From Planctomycetota bacterium (GTDB lineage: Bacteria > Planctomycetota > UBA1135 > GCA-002686595), in contig SIAI01000009.1 in NCBI GenBank assembly GCA_009691855.1, forward strand, positions 1-64,000: a DNA stretch of 64,000 bases, written 5' to 3'. Shown here piece after piece: positions 20,601 to 27,820 of this stretch; within the stretch, counting starts at the first letter, position 1, and the number at the start of each line of letters is the position of its first letter. A program made the translations under genes and the position numbers. The notes beneath the pieces are model-generated. The model did no database searches, was not told the DNA's origin, and worked only from the letters and a program-made list of their open reading frames with translations.

Positions 20601-22951
20601 TAGGGACCGGCCTCGAGCGTGCCGTGGCTATCGCCGTCGTACACGAACACCTCGCCCTCGCCGCCGAAGTCGAGCGCGCTCTTCTCGCCGAAGCGGCCCT
20701 GGAAGCGCACGTTGCCGTTGGCGATGAACTGGCGGAAGTTGGCCGCGACGTCGCTCTGCGTGCGCTCGACCTCGAAGCGCTCGCAGTCGATGGTCAGGTC
20801 GCTCTTCTTCTTCTGGTCGAGCACATCGGCGTGCACCGAGCCCTCGGCGATGAACAGCGAGCCCAGCTCCACCGACTCCTTGCCCTCCACCAGGCGCACG
20901 CGGTTCTCGGCCGCGAAGCGCTGGCTACGCACGACCAGCGTCTGCTCGTCGGAGCTGAGGCTGCCCTGCACGTGGCCCAGCACCGTCATGCGCAGCGTGC
21001 GCAGGCGCTCGCCGGGCAGGAGCTCGGGACTCTCGGCGCGATCGAGCACGAGCTCGTCGCCGCGGAAGCTCACGCGCAGGTCCTTGCCCGAGCGCCCGTC
21101 GGGGAACTCGCCCGCGCCCGCGACCTCGCCGCGCAGCGTCAGCGTGTCGCCGGTGCGCTCGATCTCGAGCGCACTGACCTCCAGCGCGCGCGCCTCGCCG
21201 TAGCTGCCGCGGAAGAAGGCCTTCGACTCGTGGGTGCCGCGCACCACGAAGTGCGGCACGGGTTCGAGCGCCAGCACCTCCAGCGACTCGCCGCCGAAGA
21301 TCCCGGCCGCGAATTCGACGGCGACGTTACCCTCGGCGCCGAAGCGCAGGCCGCCGGGCTCCAGCGCGCCGTTCTCCGCCTCGGGCACCACGAAGTCGTG
21401 CACGCGGTCGGCGCGCGCGGTGAAGCCGTCGGGGCCTTCCAGGGCGACGTCGACGTGCGTGCTCTCGATCACGCGCCAGCCGCGCACGCTGCGTTCGAGC
21501 TTCAGGCCGTCGGGCGAGACCAGCGTGAAGACGCGCGGAACGCTCTCGCCCGGTTCGGTAACGTCCGCTTCGGAGGGCAGCGTGCCCTCCAGACGCGAGC
21601 CGCCCGTGGCCGTGCCGGTCAGGACCGTCTGGCCCTGCGCGTCGGGCGCGAGCTCCACGGTGAAGTCCGCCGTTTCGAGCGTGGCCGGGCCGCCGGTGAT
21701 GGCGACGCCACCCGCGGCATGGAAGCGCGCCGAGCGCTGGTCGGCCGCCAGCCAGCCGTCGATGCGTGAGGCCGAACGCAGCGTGAAGTCCTGCGTGGCG
21801 AGGTTCGGCACGCCGCCCTCCGGCGGGCCCTCGATCACCAGCTCGTAGCCGTCGTCGCGCCAGGTGATGTCGAGCGAGTCGCGGCCGTGGATCGTCACGA
21901 GCCGTTCTTCCTTCGTCTGCACCGAGGGCAGGACGCCGGGCGTGAGCGCGATCGCCAGCTCCGCGCTGGGCTCGCCCTCGAGGCGCGCGTGCTCGAGCCG
22001 CGCCTTCGCGCCGAAGGTCGCCGCCAGCGTGCGTCCCTGGAAGCGCGAATCGCCCGCGGTCCAGTCCACGGCGCCGTCGGCTTCCAGCCGTTCGATGACC
22101 AGCTCGCCGGCCGCGTCGGGTTGCGCGCGCAGCACGACGTGCTTGGCCGAGAGCTTGCCCGGGTTCTCGGCCCCGGGCTCGAGCTCGGCCCCGTCCTTGG
22201 TCTCCAGCACCACCGGCCCGTGCTCGCCTTCCAAGCGACGCAGCTGCATGGGCGCGTCGCCGCGCACGGTGAAGGTCGCCGGGGCGCCGCGGGCTCGATT
22301 GAGCACGACCTTGCCCGCGTGGCGGATCTCGAGCGTACCGAGGTCGAGCTGGCCCTCGAGCCCACGGCCCTCGACCTGCAGGTCTGTCGAGCGCGCGGTG
22401 AAGGCGTCGTCGGTGGTCACGCTGCGCGCCAGCGGCTGGCGCAGATCGACCACGGCGGTCGGCGCGTGGAAGGTGAGCGGCGCGAGGGCCAGGCCGCGCA
22501 GGAGCTCGACCTCGACGTCCTCGACGCGCACGATCTTTTCCCAGCGCGGTTGCGTCGGCGCCTGATCGGGCACGCGCACGAGGTGCGCGCGCGCGGCCGT
22601 GAAGCGCGCCTGCAGCACGTCCTTGCCGGCACCCGAGTCGGGGCCGGGACCGAAGAGCTCCAGCGTGACGCCGCTGAGGATGTCGCTGGTGGCGCCGCTC
22701 GAGGCGTCGGTCTCGGTGGCCGTGTCCTGGCTGCGCAGGATCCACGCGGCACGCTTGGTGGTCTTGTCGTACTCGGTCCACAGCGTGGGCCCGCCGACCT
22801 GCATCCCCTGCGTCTCGTTCGCCGGCTCGGGCGGCACCCGCGGCGTGGGCTCGGGGATGGGCGCGAGCGGCTCCTCGATCTGCTTGTCGATCCAGTAGAG
22901 CAGCGTCAGCGCCGCTCCGAGCAGCAGCACGATGAAGATCAGCCTCTTCAC
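17678..22951 (-). CDS. lptD: Giant LptC/OstA/LptD-type LPS export protein
   Basis: A 1757-residue protein. Residues ~4-22 (LIFIVLLLGAALTLLYWI) are an LptC-like membrane anchor rather than a cleaved signal. A very long beta-rich region with OstA/LptA-like repeats follows. From about residue 1100 an LptD-like part begins, with the ATVTACSFDEPHVSVV signature near 1145 and an aromatic, alternating C-terminus expected of an outer-membrane barrel. LptC, LptA and LptD form the periplasmic bridge and outer-membrane gate that deliver LPS to the surface; here they seem to be one chain. GTG 22951 overlaps the kdsC stop, so it is coupled to Kdo synthesis. A typical LptD has about 780 residues. The fused topology is inference; the N-terminal segment could still be cleaved. 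Confidence 0.75.
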   Translation of the reverse strand: MKRLIFIVLLLGAALTLLYWIDKQIEEPLAPIPEPTPRVPPEPANETQGMQVGGPTLWTEYDKTTKRAAWILRSQDTATETDASSGATSDILSGVTLELFGPGPDSGAGKDVLQARFTAARAHLVRVPDQAPTQPRWEKIVRVEDVEVELLRGLALAPLTFHAPTAVVDLRQPLARSVTTDDAFTARSTDLQVEGRGLEGQLDLGTLEIRHAGKVVLNRARGAPATFTVRGDAPMQLRRLEGEHGPVVLETKDGAELEPGAENPGKLSAKHVVLRAQPDAAGELVIERLEADGAVDWTAGDSRFQGRTLAATFGAKARLEHARLEGEPSAELAIALTPGVLPSVQTKEERLVTIHGRDSLDITWRDDGYELVIEGPPEGGVPNLATQDFTLRSASRIDGWLAADQRSARFHAAGGVAITGGPATLETADFTVELAPDAQGQTVLTGTATGGSRLEGTLPSEADVTEPGESVPRVFTLVSPDGLKLERSVRGWRVIESTHVDVALEGPDGFTARADRVHDFVVPEAENGALEPGGLRFGAEGNVAVEFAAGIFGGESLEVLALEPVPHFVVRGTHESKAFFRGSYGEARALEVSALEIERTGDTLTLRGEVAGAGEFPDGRSGKDLRVSFRGDELVLDRAESPELLPGERLRTLRMTVLGHVQGSLSSDEQTLVVRSQRFAAENRVRLVEGKESVELGSLFIAEGSVHADVLDQKKKSDLTIDCERFEVERTQSDVAANFRQFIANGNVRFQGRFGEKSALDFGGEGEVFVYDGDSHGTLEAGPYGRVTLFGRSEEQMPFRLTATRLDFEPSDTEALRLFAEQPELRTLGLRARAEHLAADEQSGVVLSGGVRASGATAARMPFTLDADEVVLVGRLAGQDSDASAEDQIDSLTARGHVDFRLSEGLRARGERLSVRRATGLLRLDGAPATFEFGGARLETEWVEFDPVLQILVGTGRGRMLSPPLAAKPDNGDDWSVDFLSVSTLLELDSVVLVIQEPVFHTAHFESALRASWAILWLNREGFQDAERRDELLVGLQSALKRMQSLRQRPTEVLSIFHEAGISNLLREIYFEGPVEVLSEGELLARADAIYLDLASELGWLARATVNMGGQFMGQRQEKMIVKADWLRLSSEGELRADRATVTACSFDEPHVSVVTGNLSIKPIVEPGKAHYQLRLEDNRVELYGLLRVPLPTIDFATDEELQPILPTLSLANSARFGTLFSFGFTRPADAIGELFDKLARWGGKKDENEPAQGPTAPTPEKPRSRVNAHYKVDGAYLGSRGGLLDLGLEIESKQDYWFDLYVGLVGDTGADRGFVRVPEDERNALRSWIRSQAYFDHGKSALSFSYSDQSDAGVQAEFFEGQFLRYERSETYVQWRRSQEEYFVQATAKLRIDDFRTDIEELPSVSAYRGRSPLFTLGPLSLLHTGDARAEYLRRRVGTAPQSPFELPLSFDDTPDHGFGALDGLGEREALRADTSQGLELPVALGAGWKLTPFVSGRATAWSAGVEESDSPSRLLAEGGARLGATFWKRGANGKLHQLAPFAEYRSELARADDGGDPVVFDDVERVLSGDFLRFGTRGRFEADTEGSLIDIDLAATHASSRSDGRADGWLPLEVFGRLVLQPAGQEFELFHDGRYDLETKRTVYSLLSFGTHFGEEWGVQFSHQRGLDSDMQPLFEAASVSGLYRWTEKWEFEARQSFSLLENQRLDTRLGLRRYAHDLVFEFDTSFREGEGSSIGLSVRPRFGYHPQRIGYVPW

Positions 22952-23559
22952 CGCGTGGCCCCGGACCCGCTGCGCGCGCGAGCCTGCCACAGCCCCCGCG
23001 CTTCGAGCAGCCGCTCGGCGAGCTCGCGCACCGCGCCGGCGCCGCCCGCGGCATGCGTGACGAGTCGTGCGCGCTCACGGACCTCGGGCCGGGCGTTGGC
23101 GGGCGCGACGAGGAAGGCCAGCGGCGCGAGCGCGAGGTCGGCCAGGTCATCACCCATCGCCAGGGTCTGCTCAGGGGGGACGTCCAGGCGCCGTTGCAGC
23201 TCGCGCAGCACCGGCGCCTTGTCGCCGACGCGCAGGAAGAGCTCGCGCACGCCGAGCTCCTGGGCGCGGTGTTCCACGGCACGTGAGCCGCGTCCGGAGA
23301 TCCAGGCGAGCGTGAACCCGGCCTCGCGCAGCCACACCAGGCCGGCGCCGTCGTGCACGTGGAAGGTGACGAGCTCTTCGTCGCCGACGTAGCGCACGCT
23401 GCCGTCCGTCAGGGTGCCATCGACGTCCAGCACGACCAGGCGGATCGCGGCCAGGGCCGCCTTCAGGGCCGCATCTACGGCGGCGTCGGGCGCTTCGCGG
23501 CTGCCGGGGGTCGTGGCGGGGGGAGCATTCACGGGTGCGGCACCAGTGTGAGAAACCAC
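22948..23559 (-). CDS. kdsC: 3-deoxy-D-manno-octulosonate 8-phosphate phosphatase
   Basis: A 203-residue C0-type HAD phosphatase that removes phosphate from Kdo8P to give Kdo for lipid A inner core. HAD motif I is DVDGTLTDG (near residue 45), motif II is the WISGRGS serine, and motifs III-IV are the lysine of VGDKAPVL and GDDLADLA. About 38 extra residues precede the usual start, and the start used (GTG 23559) is uncertain; translation could begin later. It overlaps the lptD-like gene by 4 bp and follows kdsD, so KdsD-KdsC-Lpt form one expression unit. Confidence 0.88.
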   Translation of the reverse strand: MVSHTGAAPVNAPPATTPGSREAPDAAVDAALKAALAAIRLVVLDVDGTLTDGSVRYVGDEELVTFHVHDGAGLVWLREAGFTLAWISGRGSRAVEHRAQELGVRELFLRVGDKAPVLRELQRRLDVPPEQTLAMGDDLADLALAPLAFLVAPANARPEVRERARLVTHAAGGAGAVRELAERLLEARGLWQARARSGSGATR

Positions 23560-23668
23560 GCCGGTGGGAGCGAGGGGCGCGCGGGCCTCGCGACGAACTT
23601 CGCGCCGAGGCTCGTCGGCCCCGCGCTGCGCGCCGCGCCGCTACGACAGGGCGCTGCGCCGCTCGCCG

Positions 23669-24652
23669 TTACCCGGCGCGGGTGTCGAGCAGATCCTGCA
23701 CGTCCACCAGGCCCACGGCCTTGCCTGCGGCATCGACCACCGCGATCTGGTCGATCTTGTGGGCGCGCAGCAGGCGCTCGGCGTCGTCCAGGAAGGCGTC
23801 TGGGCCGATGGTCTTCGGCGCGCGGCCCATGAACTCGTCCACCGCTCGTCCGATCTGGTTGTGGTCGCGCTCCAGCAGGCGCCGCAGGTCGCCGTCGGTG
23901 AAGATGCCCACCAGGTGCTGTGCGCCGTCCACGATCAGCGCCGCGCCCGGCCGTCCGGGGGTGCGCGACATGGTCAGGAGCACGTCCTTGACGCGCGTTC
24001 CGAGCGGCACGAGGGGCAGCTCGGCGCCCGTGCGCATGATCTCGCTGACCTTCATCAGCTTGCGCCCCAACGCCCCCGAGGGGTGGAAGCGCGCGAACTC
24101 CTCGCGCCCGAAGCCGCGCTCGGCCAGGACCACCATCGCCAGCGCATCCCCCAGGGCCATCATGGCCGAGGTCGAGGCCGTGGGCGCCAGGCCCAGCGGG
24201 CAGGCCTCGTCCACGGGCCCGAGGTCGAGCAGGCAGTCGGACAGCTTGGCGATCGAGGACTCGGGCTCGCCGGTGATGGTCAGGATCGCCGCGCCGATGC
24301 GGCGCACGTGGGGCAGAAGCGTCCTCAGCTCCTCGGTCTCGCCCGAATTCGAGAGCACGAGCACGATGTCGTCCGGGCGGATACGCCCCAGGTCGCCGTG
24401 CATGGCTTCGGTCGGGTGCAGCGCGATCGAGGGTGTGCCGGTCGAGGCGAGGGTGGCCGAGAGCTTGGCCCCGACGAGGCCGGCCTTGCCCATTCCGGTG
24501 ACGATGACCATGCCGCGGCAGGCGAGGATGCGGTCGACCGCCTCCTCGAAGCCGCCATCCAAGCGCTCGACCAGTCCAGCGATCGTCTGCGCCTCGAGCC
24601 GGATCACCTCGGCCGCCCGGGCCAGGCGATCACCCTTGTTGGCTCCTGCCAT
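23669..24652 (-). CDS. kdsD: Arabinose-5-phosphate isomerase
   Basis: A 327-residue SIS-domain isomerase that converts ribulose 5-phosphate to arabinose 5-phosphate, the first committed precursor of Kdo. The SIS domain (about residues 40-175) contains VTGMGKAGLVGAKLSATLAS and LSNSGETEEL; two CBS domains follow (from about 210), with TDGDLRRLLERD in the first. The FHPSGALGRKL linker is diagnostic of KdsD/GutQ. kdsC follows on the same strand after 109 bp. Confidence 0.92.
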   Translation of the reverse strand: MAGANKGDRLARAAEVIRLEAQTIAGLVERLDGGFEEAVDRILACRGMVIVTGMGKAGLVGAKLSATLASTGTPSIALHPTEAMHGDLGRIRPDDIVLVLSNSGETEELRTLLPHVRRIGAAILTITGEPESSIAKLSDCLLDLGPVDEACPLGLAPTASTSAMMALGDALAMVVLAERGFGREEFARFHPSGALGRKLMKVSEIMRTGAELPLVPLGTRVKDVLLTMSRTPGRPGAALIVDGAQHLVGIFTDGDLRRLLERDHNQIGRAVDEFMGRAPKTIGPDAFLDDAERLLRAHKIDQIAVVDAAGKAVGLVDVQDLLDTRAG

Positions 24653-24712
24653 CGCGGTCGCGGGATCCTTCAGGTGTCAGGCGGTTGCGGGTCGTCTCGA
24701 GCCGGAGCGACG

Positions 24713-24718
24713 ATTCTA
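24713..24718 (-). promoter_or_regulatory. -10-like TAGAAT upstream of kdsD
   Basis: Read on the minus strand this is TAGAAT, 60 nt before the kdsD start. It would drive the kdsD-kdsC-lptD unit. On the plus strand a TATAAA at 24776-24781 may serve the divergent protease gene. Confidence 0.35.
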
Positions 24719-24818
24719 TGCGGACTCCCGGGCCCCCTCAAGGTGTGCGGGCGTGCAGTCGTGCGCCGAGCGAGCTATAAACGCGCGCCTCGTACGCCCT
24801 CCGCCCGGCCCCACGAAC

Positions 24819-25517
24819 GTGCCCTTCCTCGCCTTCCTGCCCCGCAGCCTGCTGGATCAGGACCCGATCGACGTCGCGGTCGTCCTGGGGCTGCTGGTGC
24901 TCTCGCTGGGCATCCACGAGGCCGCCCACGCCTGGGTGGCGCTGAAGTGCGGCGACCGCACCGCGAAGGACCTGGGGCGGATCACGCTCAACCCGCTGGT
25001 GCACATCGATCCGTTCATGACGATCGTGCTGCCGCTGATGATGCTGCTGTCCTCGGGCGGCAAGTTGATGTTCGGTGGCGCGAAGCCGGTGCCGGTGAAC
25101 TACTACAACCTGCGCAAGCCGCTGCGCGACATGGCCCTGGTGGCGCTCGCGGGCCCGGCTTCGAACTTCCTGCTGGCGGCGCTCTTCTATCTCGCGCTGA
25201 AGGTCTTGGTGGTCGACCTCGGCGTGTGGAGCCCGGACCGGCGCGGCGCGAGCATCCTCGGGCAGGCGGTGGGCTTCAACCTGGCGCTGGCGGCCTTCAA
25301 TCTGCTGCCGATCCCGCCCCTGGACGGCTCGCGCGTGATGACCTGGCTGCTGCCCTCGGGCGTGCGCGAGCACTACCAAAGCCTGGAACGCTGGGGCCTG
25401 TTCTTGGTGGTCATCTTCGTCTACTTCGTGCCCGGCGTGCGCGAGCTGGTCTACGCCACGATGCAGCTGATGGAGTCCGGGATCGTGACGCTGGTCACGC
25501 TGGGCGGCCTGTGGTGA
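24819..25517 (+). CDS. Site-2 protease family membrane metalloprotease
   Basis: A 232-residue M50B-type intramembrane zinc protease. The zinc motif HEAAH (H33, E34, H37) lies in the first membrane helix, and the third ligand motif NLLPIPPLDGSRV appears near residue 165. Four or so hydrophobic segments are visible. It lacks the PDZ domain of RseP and matches the short YwhC/Rv2625c-like group found next to scpA in many genomes. Here it also overlaps scpA (GTGA at 25514-25517). GTG 24819 gives a start just before the membrane region. The natural substrate cannot be told. Confidence 0.85.
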   Translation: MPFLAFLPRSLLDQDPIDVAVVLGLLVLSLGIHEAAHAWVALKCGDRTAKDLGRITLNPLVHIDPFMTIVLPLMMLLSSGGKLMFGGAKPVPVNYYNLRKPLRDMALVALAGPASNFLLAALFYLALKVLVVDLGVWSPDRRGASILGQAVGFNLALAAFNLLPIPPLDGSRVMTWLLPSGVREHYQSLERWGLFLVVIFVYFVPGVRELVYATMQLMESGIVTLVTLGGLW

Positions 25518-26404
25518 GGCCCGACTACACCATCAGTCTGGAGCGCGTGTTCCAGGGCCCGATGGACCTTCTGCTGCACCTCGTGCGCGAACAAGAGGTC
25601 GAGATCCAGGAGATCCAGATCGCGCGGATCCTGCAGGGCTACATGGCCTACCTGGAGTCGCTGGAGGCGCTCGACCTCGAGTACGCCGCCGACTTCCTGG
25701 TCATGGCGGCCACCTTGATGTCGATCAAGAGTCGCTCGCTCCTGTCGGCCGACGAGATCGACCTCGAGAAGGAGCTCGACCCGCGCGACGAGCTCATCCA
25801 GCGACTCATCGAGTTCCGCCGTTTCAAGAACGCGGCCGACGTGCTGGAGGAATCGCGGCGCCTGCGCGAGCGCATGTTCGAGCGCGGGATGCACCCCGAG
25901 CTGGGCGAACGCAAGGTCGAGCGCGAGTTCGACCTGGGCGAGCTGACCGCCTTCGATCTCCTGGCGACCTTCTCGCGCCTGATGCGCGAGACCCTGGCCG
26001 ACCGCCCGCACCAGATCACGATCGACGAGCGCCCGATGCGCTTCTACGTCGAGCAGGTCGTGGAGCGCCTGAAGGGCAGCCCGAGCCTGTCGCTGCGCGC
26101 CCTGGTGGCGACCTTCGCCCACGACAGCCGCGAGGCCTTGATCGGCTCCTTCTGCGCGCTGCTCGAGCTGGTGCGCCTGGAGGTGGTGGAGGTCCTCCAG
26201 GACACTCCGCGCGGCGACATCGAGGTGCGCGTGCGCTCGGATCGCATCGGCGAGCTCGAGGACGTCGTGCGCAACACGCGCTTCGACGAGGAGCTCGTCC
26301 CGACCCCGCCGCCCGCGCCGGAGGCCGTGCAGCTCGCGCTGCCGATCGACGTTGGCCTCGAAGGCGACGGTCTGGAAGACGGCGCCGAGCTGTCCCAAAA
26401 CTGA
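25514..26404 (+). CDS. scpA: Segregation and condensation protein A
   Basis: A 296-residue kleisin that bridges the SMC dimer in chromosome condensation. It shows the N-terminal FQGPMDLLLHLVREQEVEIQ, YAADFLVMAATLMSIKSRSL, and the C-terminal winged-helix part with LIGSFCALLELVRL. GTG 25514 overlaps the site-2 protease stop. ScpB does not follow, although it is the usual partner; the next gene is trxA after 91 bp. The C-terminal tail beyond about residue 255 is Pro-rich and acidic. Confidence 0.92.
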   Translation: MRPDYTISLERVFQGPMDLLLHLVREQEVEIQEIQIARILQGYMAYLESLEALDLEYAADFLVMAATLMSIKSRSLLSADEIDLEKELDPRDELIQRLIEFRRFKNAADVLEESRRLRERMFERGMHPELGERKVEREFDLGELTAFDLLATFSRLMRETLADRPHQITIDERPMRFYVEQVVERLKGSPSLSLRALVATFAHDSREALIGSFCALLELVRLEVVEVLQDTPRGDIEVRVRSDRIGELEDVVRNTRFDEELVPTPPPAPEAVQLALPIDVGLEGDGLEDGAELSQN

Positions 26405-26469
26405 GCCCTTTGCGCTTCCCGCACGCGGCGGAACTGGACGAAACCCGCCCGCGAGCGCATCATCCGCGG

Positions 26470-26479
26470 CCCCCCCCCC
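26470..26479 (+). repeat. C10 homopolymer before trxA
   Basis: Ten consecutive C residues lie 16 nt before the trxA ATG, between scpA and trxA. Such tracts can slip during replication, and also in sequencing. No other homopolymer of this length was noticed in the window. Confidence 0.7.
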
Positions 26480-26495
26480 GAGCCACACCCCCGAG

Positions 26496-26822
26496 ATGAG
26501 CCAAGCAGCCGAGGTCACCGACAGTCAGTGGGAGAGCGCCGTCCTCGAGAGCGACGTGCCCGTGTTCGTCGACTTCTGGGCCGAGTGGTGCGCCCCGTGC
26601 CGCGCCATGGGGCCGTACGTCGACAAGCTCGCCAAGGAGTACCAGGGCCGCCTGAAGGTCCTGAAGATCAACACCCAGGACAACCTCGAGGTCCCGGCGC
26701 GCTACGGCATCACCGCCATCCCGACCTTCCTGCTGCTCAAGAAGGGCGAGGTCATCAAGCAGATGGTCGGCAGCCAGCCCTACGACGCGCTGAAGAAGAG
26801 CGTGGACGCGGCCCTGAAGTAG
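26496..26822 (+). CDS. trxA: Thioredoxin
   Basis: A 108-residue thioredoxin that reduces protein disulfides. The redox motif is WCAPC (C32, C35), one residue away from the usual WCGPC; the cis-proline stretch TAIPTFLLLKKG is present. Length and lack of a signal peptide indicate the cytosolic form. The Ala in place of Gly may tune redox potential, as WCAPC occurs in other thioredoxins. fmt follows after 22 bp. Confidence 0.93.
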   Translation: MSQAAEVTDSQWESAVLESDVPVFVDFWAEWCAPCRAMGPYVDKLAKEYQGRLKVLKINTQDNLEVPARYGITAIPTFLLLKKGEVIKQMVGSQPYDALKKSVDAALK

Positions 26823-26844
26823 CGCCCGGCGCGCGAGCCTCCGC

Positions 26845-27777
26845 GTGCGCCTGATCTTACTCGGCTCGCCGCCCTACGCGACGGCGGTCCTCGCCGCGCT
26901 GCTCGCCTCGCCGTTTCGCCCCGTCGCCATCGTGACCCAGCCCGCGCGCGCCCAGGGGCGCGGCAAGAAGGTCGCCGAATCGGCCGTGGCCGAGCTCGCT
27001 CGGTCGGCGGGCGTTGAGCTGCTCGAGCCCGAGACCGTGCGCGATCCGGCGGTGCTCGACAAGCTCCGCGCGCTCGCGCCGGATGTGTTCCTCGTCGTCA
27101 GCTACGGCGAGATCCTGCGCGCGGAGTTCCTGGCGATCCCCAAGGTCGTCTCGCTCAACGTCCACCCCTCGCTCCTGCCGCGTCACCGCGGTGCGACGCC
27201 GGTCCCGGCCGCGATCCTCGCCGGCGACACGGTCACGGGCGTGGCCATCCAGAAGGTGGCCAAGGAGCTCGACGCCGGCGACCTCCTGCTCGTGCGCGAG
27301 ACGCCGATCAAGGCCGGCGAGACCTCGGGCGAGCTGCTCGCGCGTCTCGCGGCGTGGTCGGGCGAGCTCGTGCTCGAGGCGCTGACGCTCGTCGACTCCG
27401 GCCGCGCGCACTATGCGCCGCAGGAGCACGCGCTCGCGACCTACTGCAAGAAGCTCACGAAGGAGCACGGCCGCATCGACTGGTCGGAGCCCGCCGTCGA
27501 GCTCGAACGCCTCGTGCGCGCGATGAACCCGTGGCCGGGCGCGGCGACGAAGCTGCCGAACGGCACCGACCTCTTCGTGTGGCGTGCGACGGTCGCGGAC
27601 GGAGCGAGCGCCGCGCCCGGCACGCTGCTCGACACCTCGAAGCGCCTGCTCGTCTCGACCGGCGCGCGCGCGCTCGAGCTCACCGAGGTCCAGCTCCCCG
27701 GCAAACGCCCGCTCCCCGCCGCCGACTTCCTGCGCGGCGCGCGACTCGAGACGGGCGCCACGCTCGGGGCGACCTAG
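26845..27777 (+). CDS. fmt: Methionyl-tRNA formyltransferase
   Basis: A 310-residue enzyme that formylates initiator Met-tRNA using 10-formyl-THF. The N-terminal Rossmann part has ILLGSPPYA and VTQPARAQGRGKK; the catalytic region is SLNVHPSLLPRHRGATPVPA, a variant of the usual SLLPRWRGAAPI with Asn-His conserved. The C-terminal domain includes RAMNPWPGA. GTG 26845 is the only suitable start. def (deformylase) is not adjacent. Confidence 0.9.
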   Translation: MRLILLGSPPYATAVLAALLASPFRPVAIVTQPARAQGRGKKVAESAVAELARSAGVELLEPETVRDPAVLDKLRALAPDVFLVVSYGEILRAEFLAIPKVVSLNVHPSLLPRHRGATPVPAAILAGDTVTGVAIQKVAKELDAGDLLLVRETPIKAGETSGELLARLAAWSGELVLEALTLVDSGRAHYAPQEHALATYCKKLTKEHGRIDWSEPAVELERLVRAMNPWPGAATKLPNGTDLFVWRATVADGASAAPGTLLDTSKRLLVSTGARALELTEVQLPGKRPLPAADFLRGARLETGATLGAT

Positions 27778-27804
27778 ACGGCACCCGCGGCTGACGCGTG
27801 GACG

Positions 27805-27810
27805 TATCCT
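27805..27810 (+). promoter_or_regulatory. -10-like TATCCT before first surface-protein paralogue
   Basis: GTATCCTGTCGGG here recurs at 30202-30214 before the paralogue; TATCCT ends 10 nt before TTG 27821. Its conservation between the duplicated genes supports function. Confidence 0.5.
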
Positions 27811-27820
27811 GTCGGGGAGG

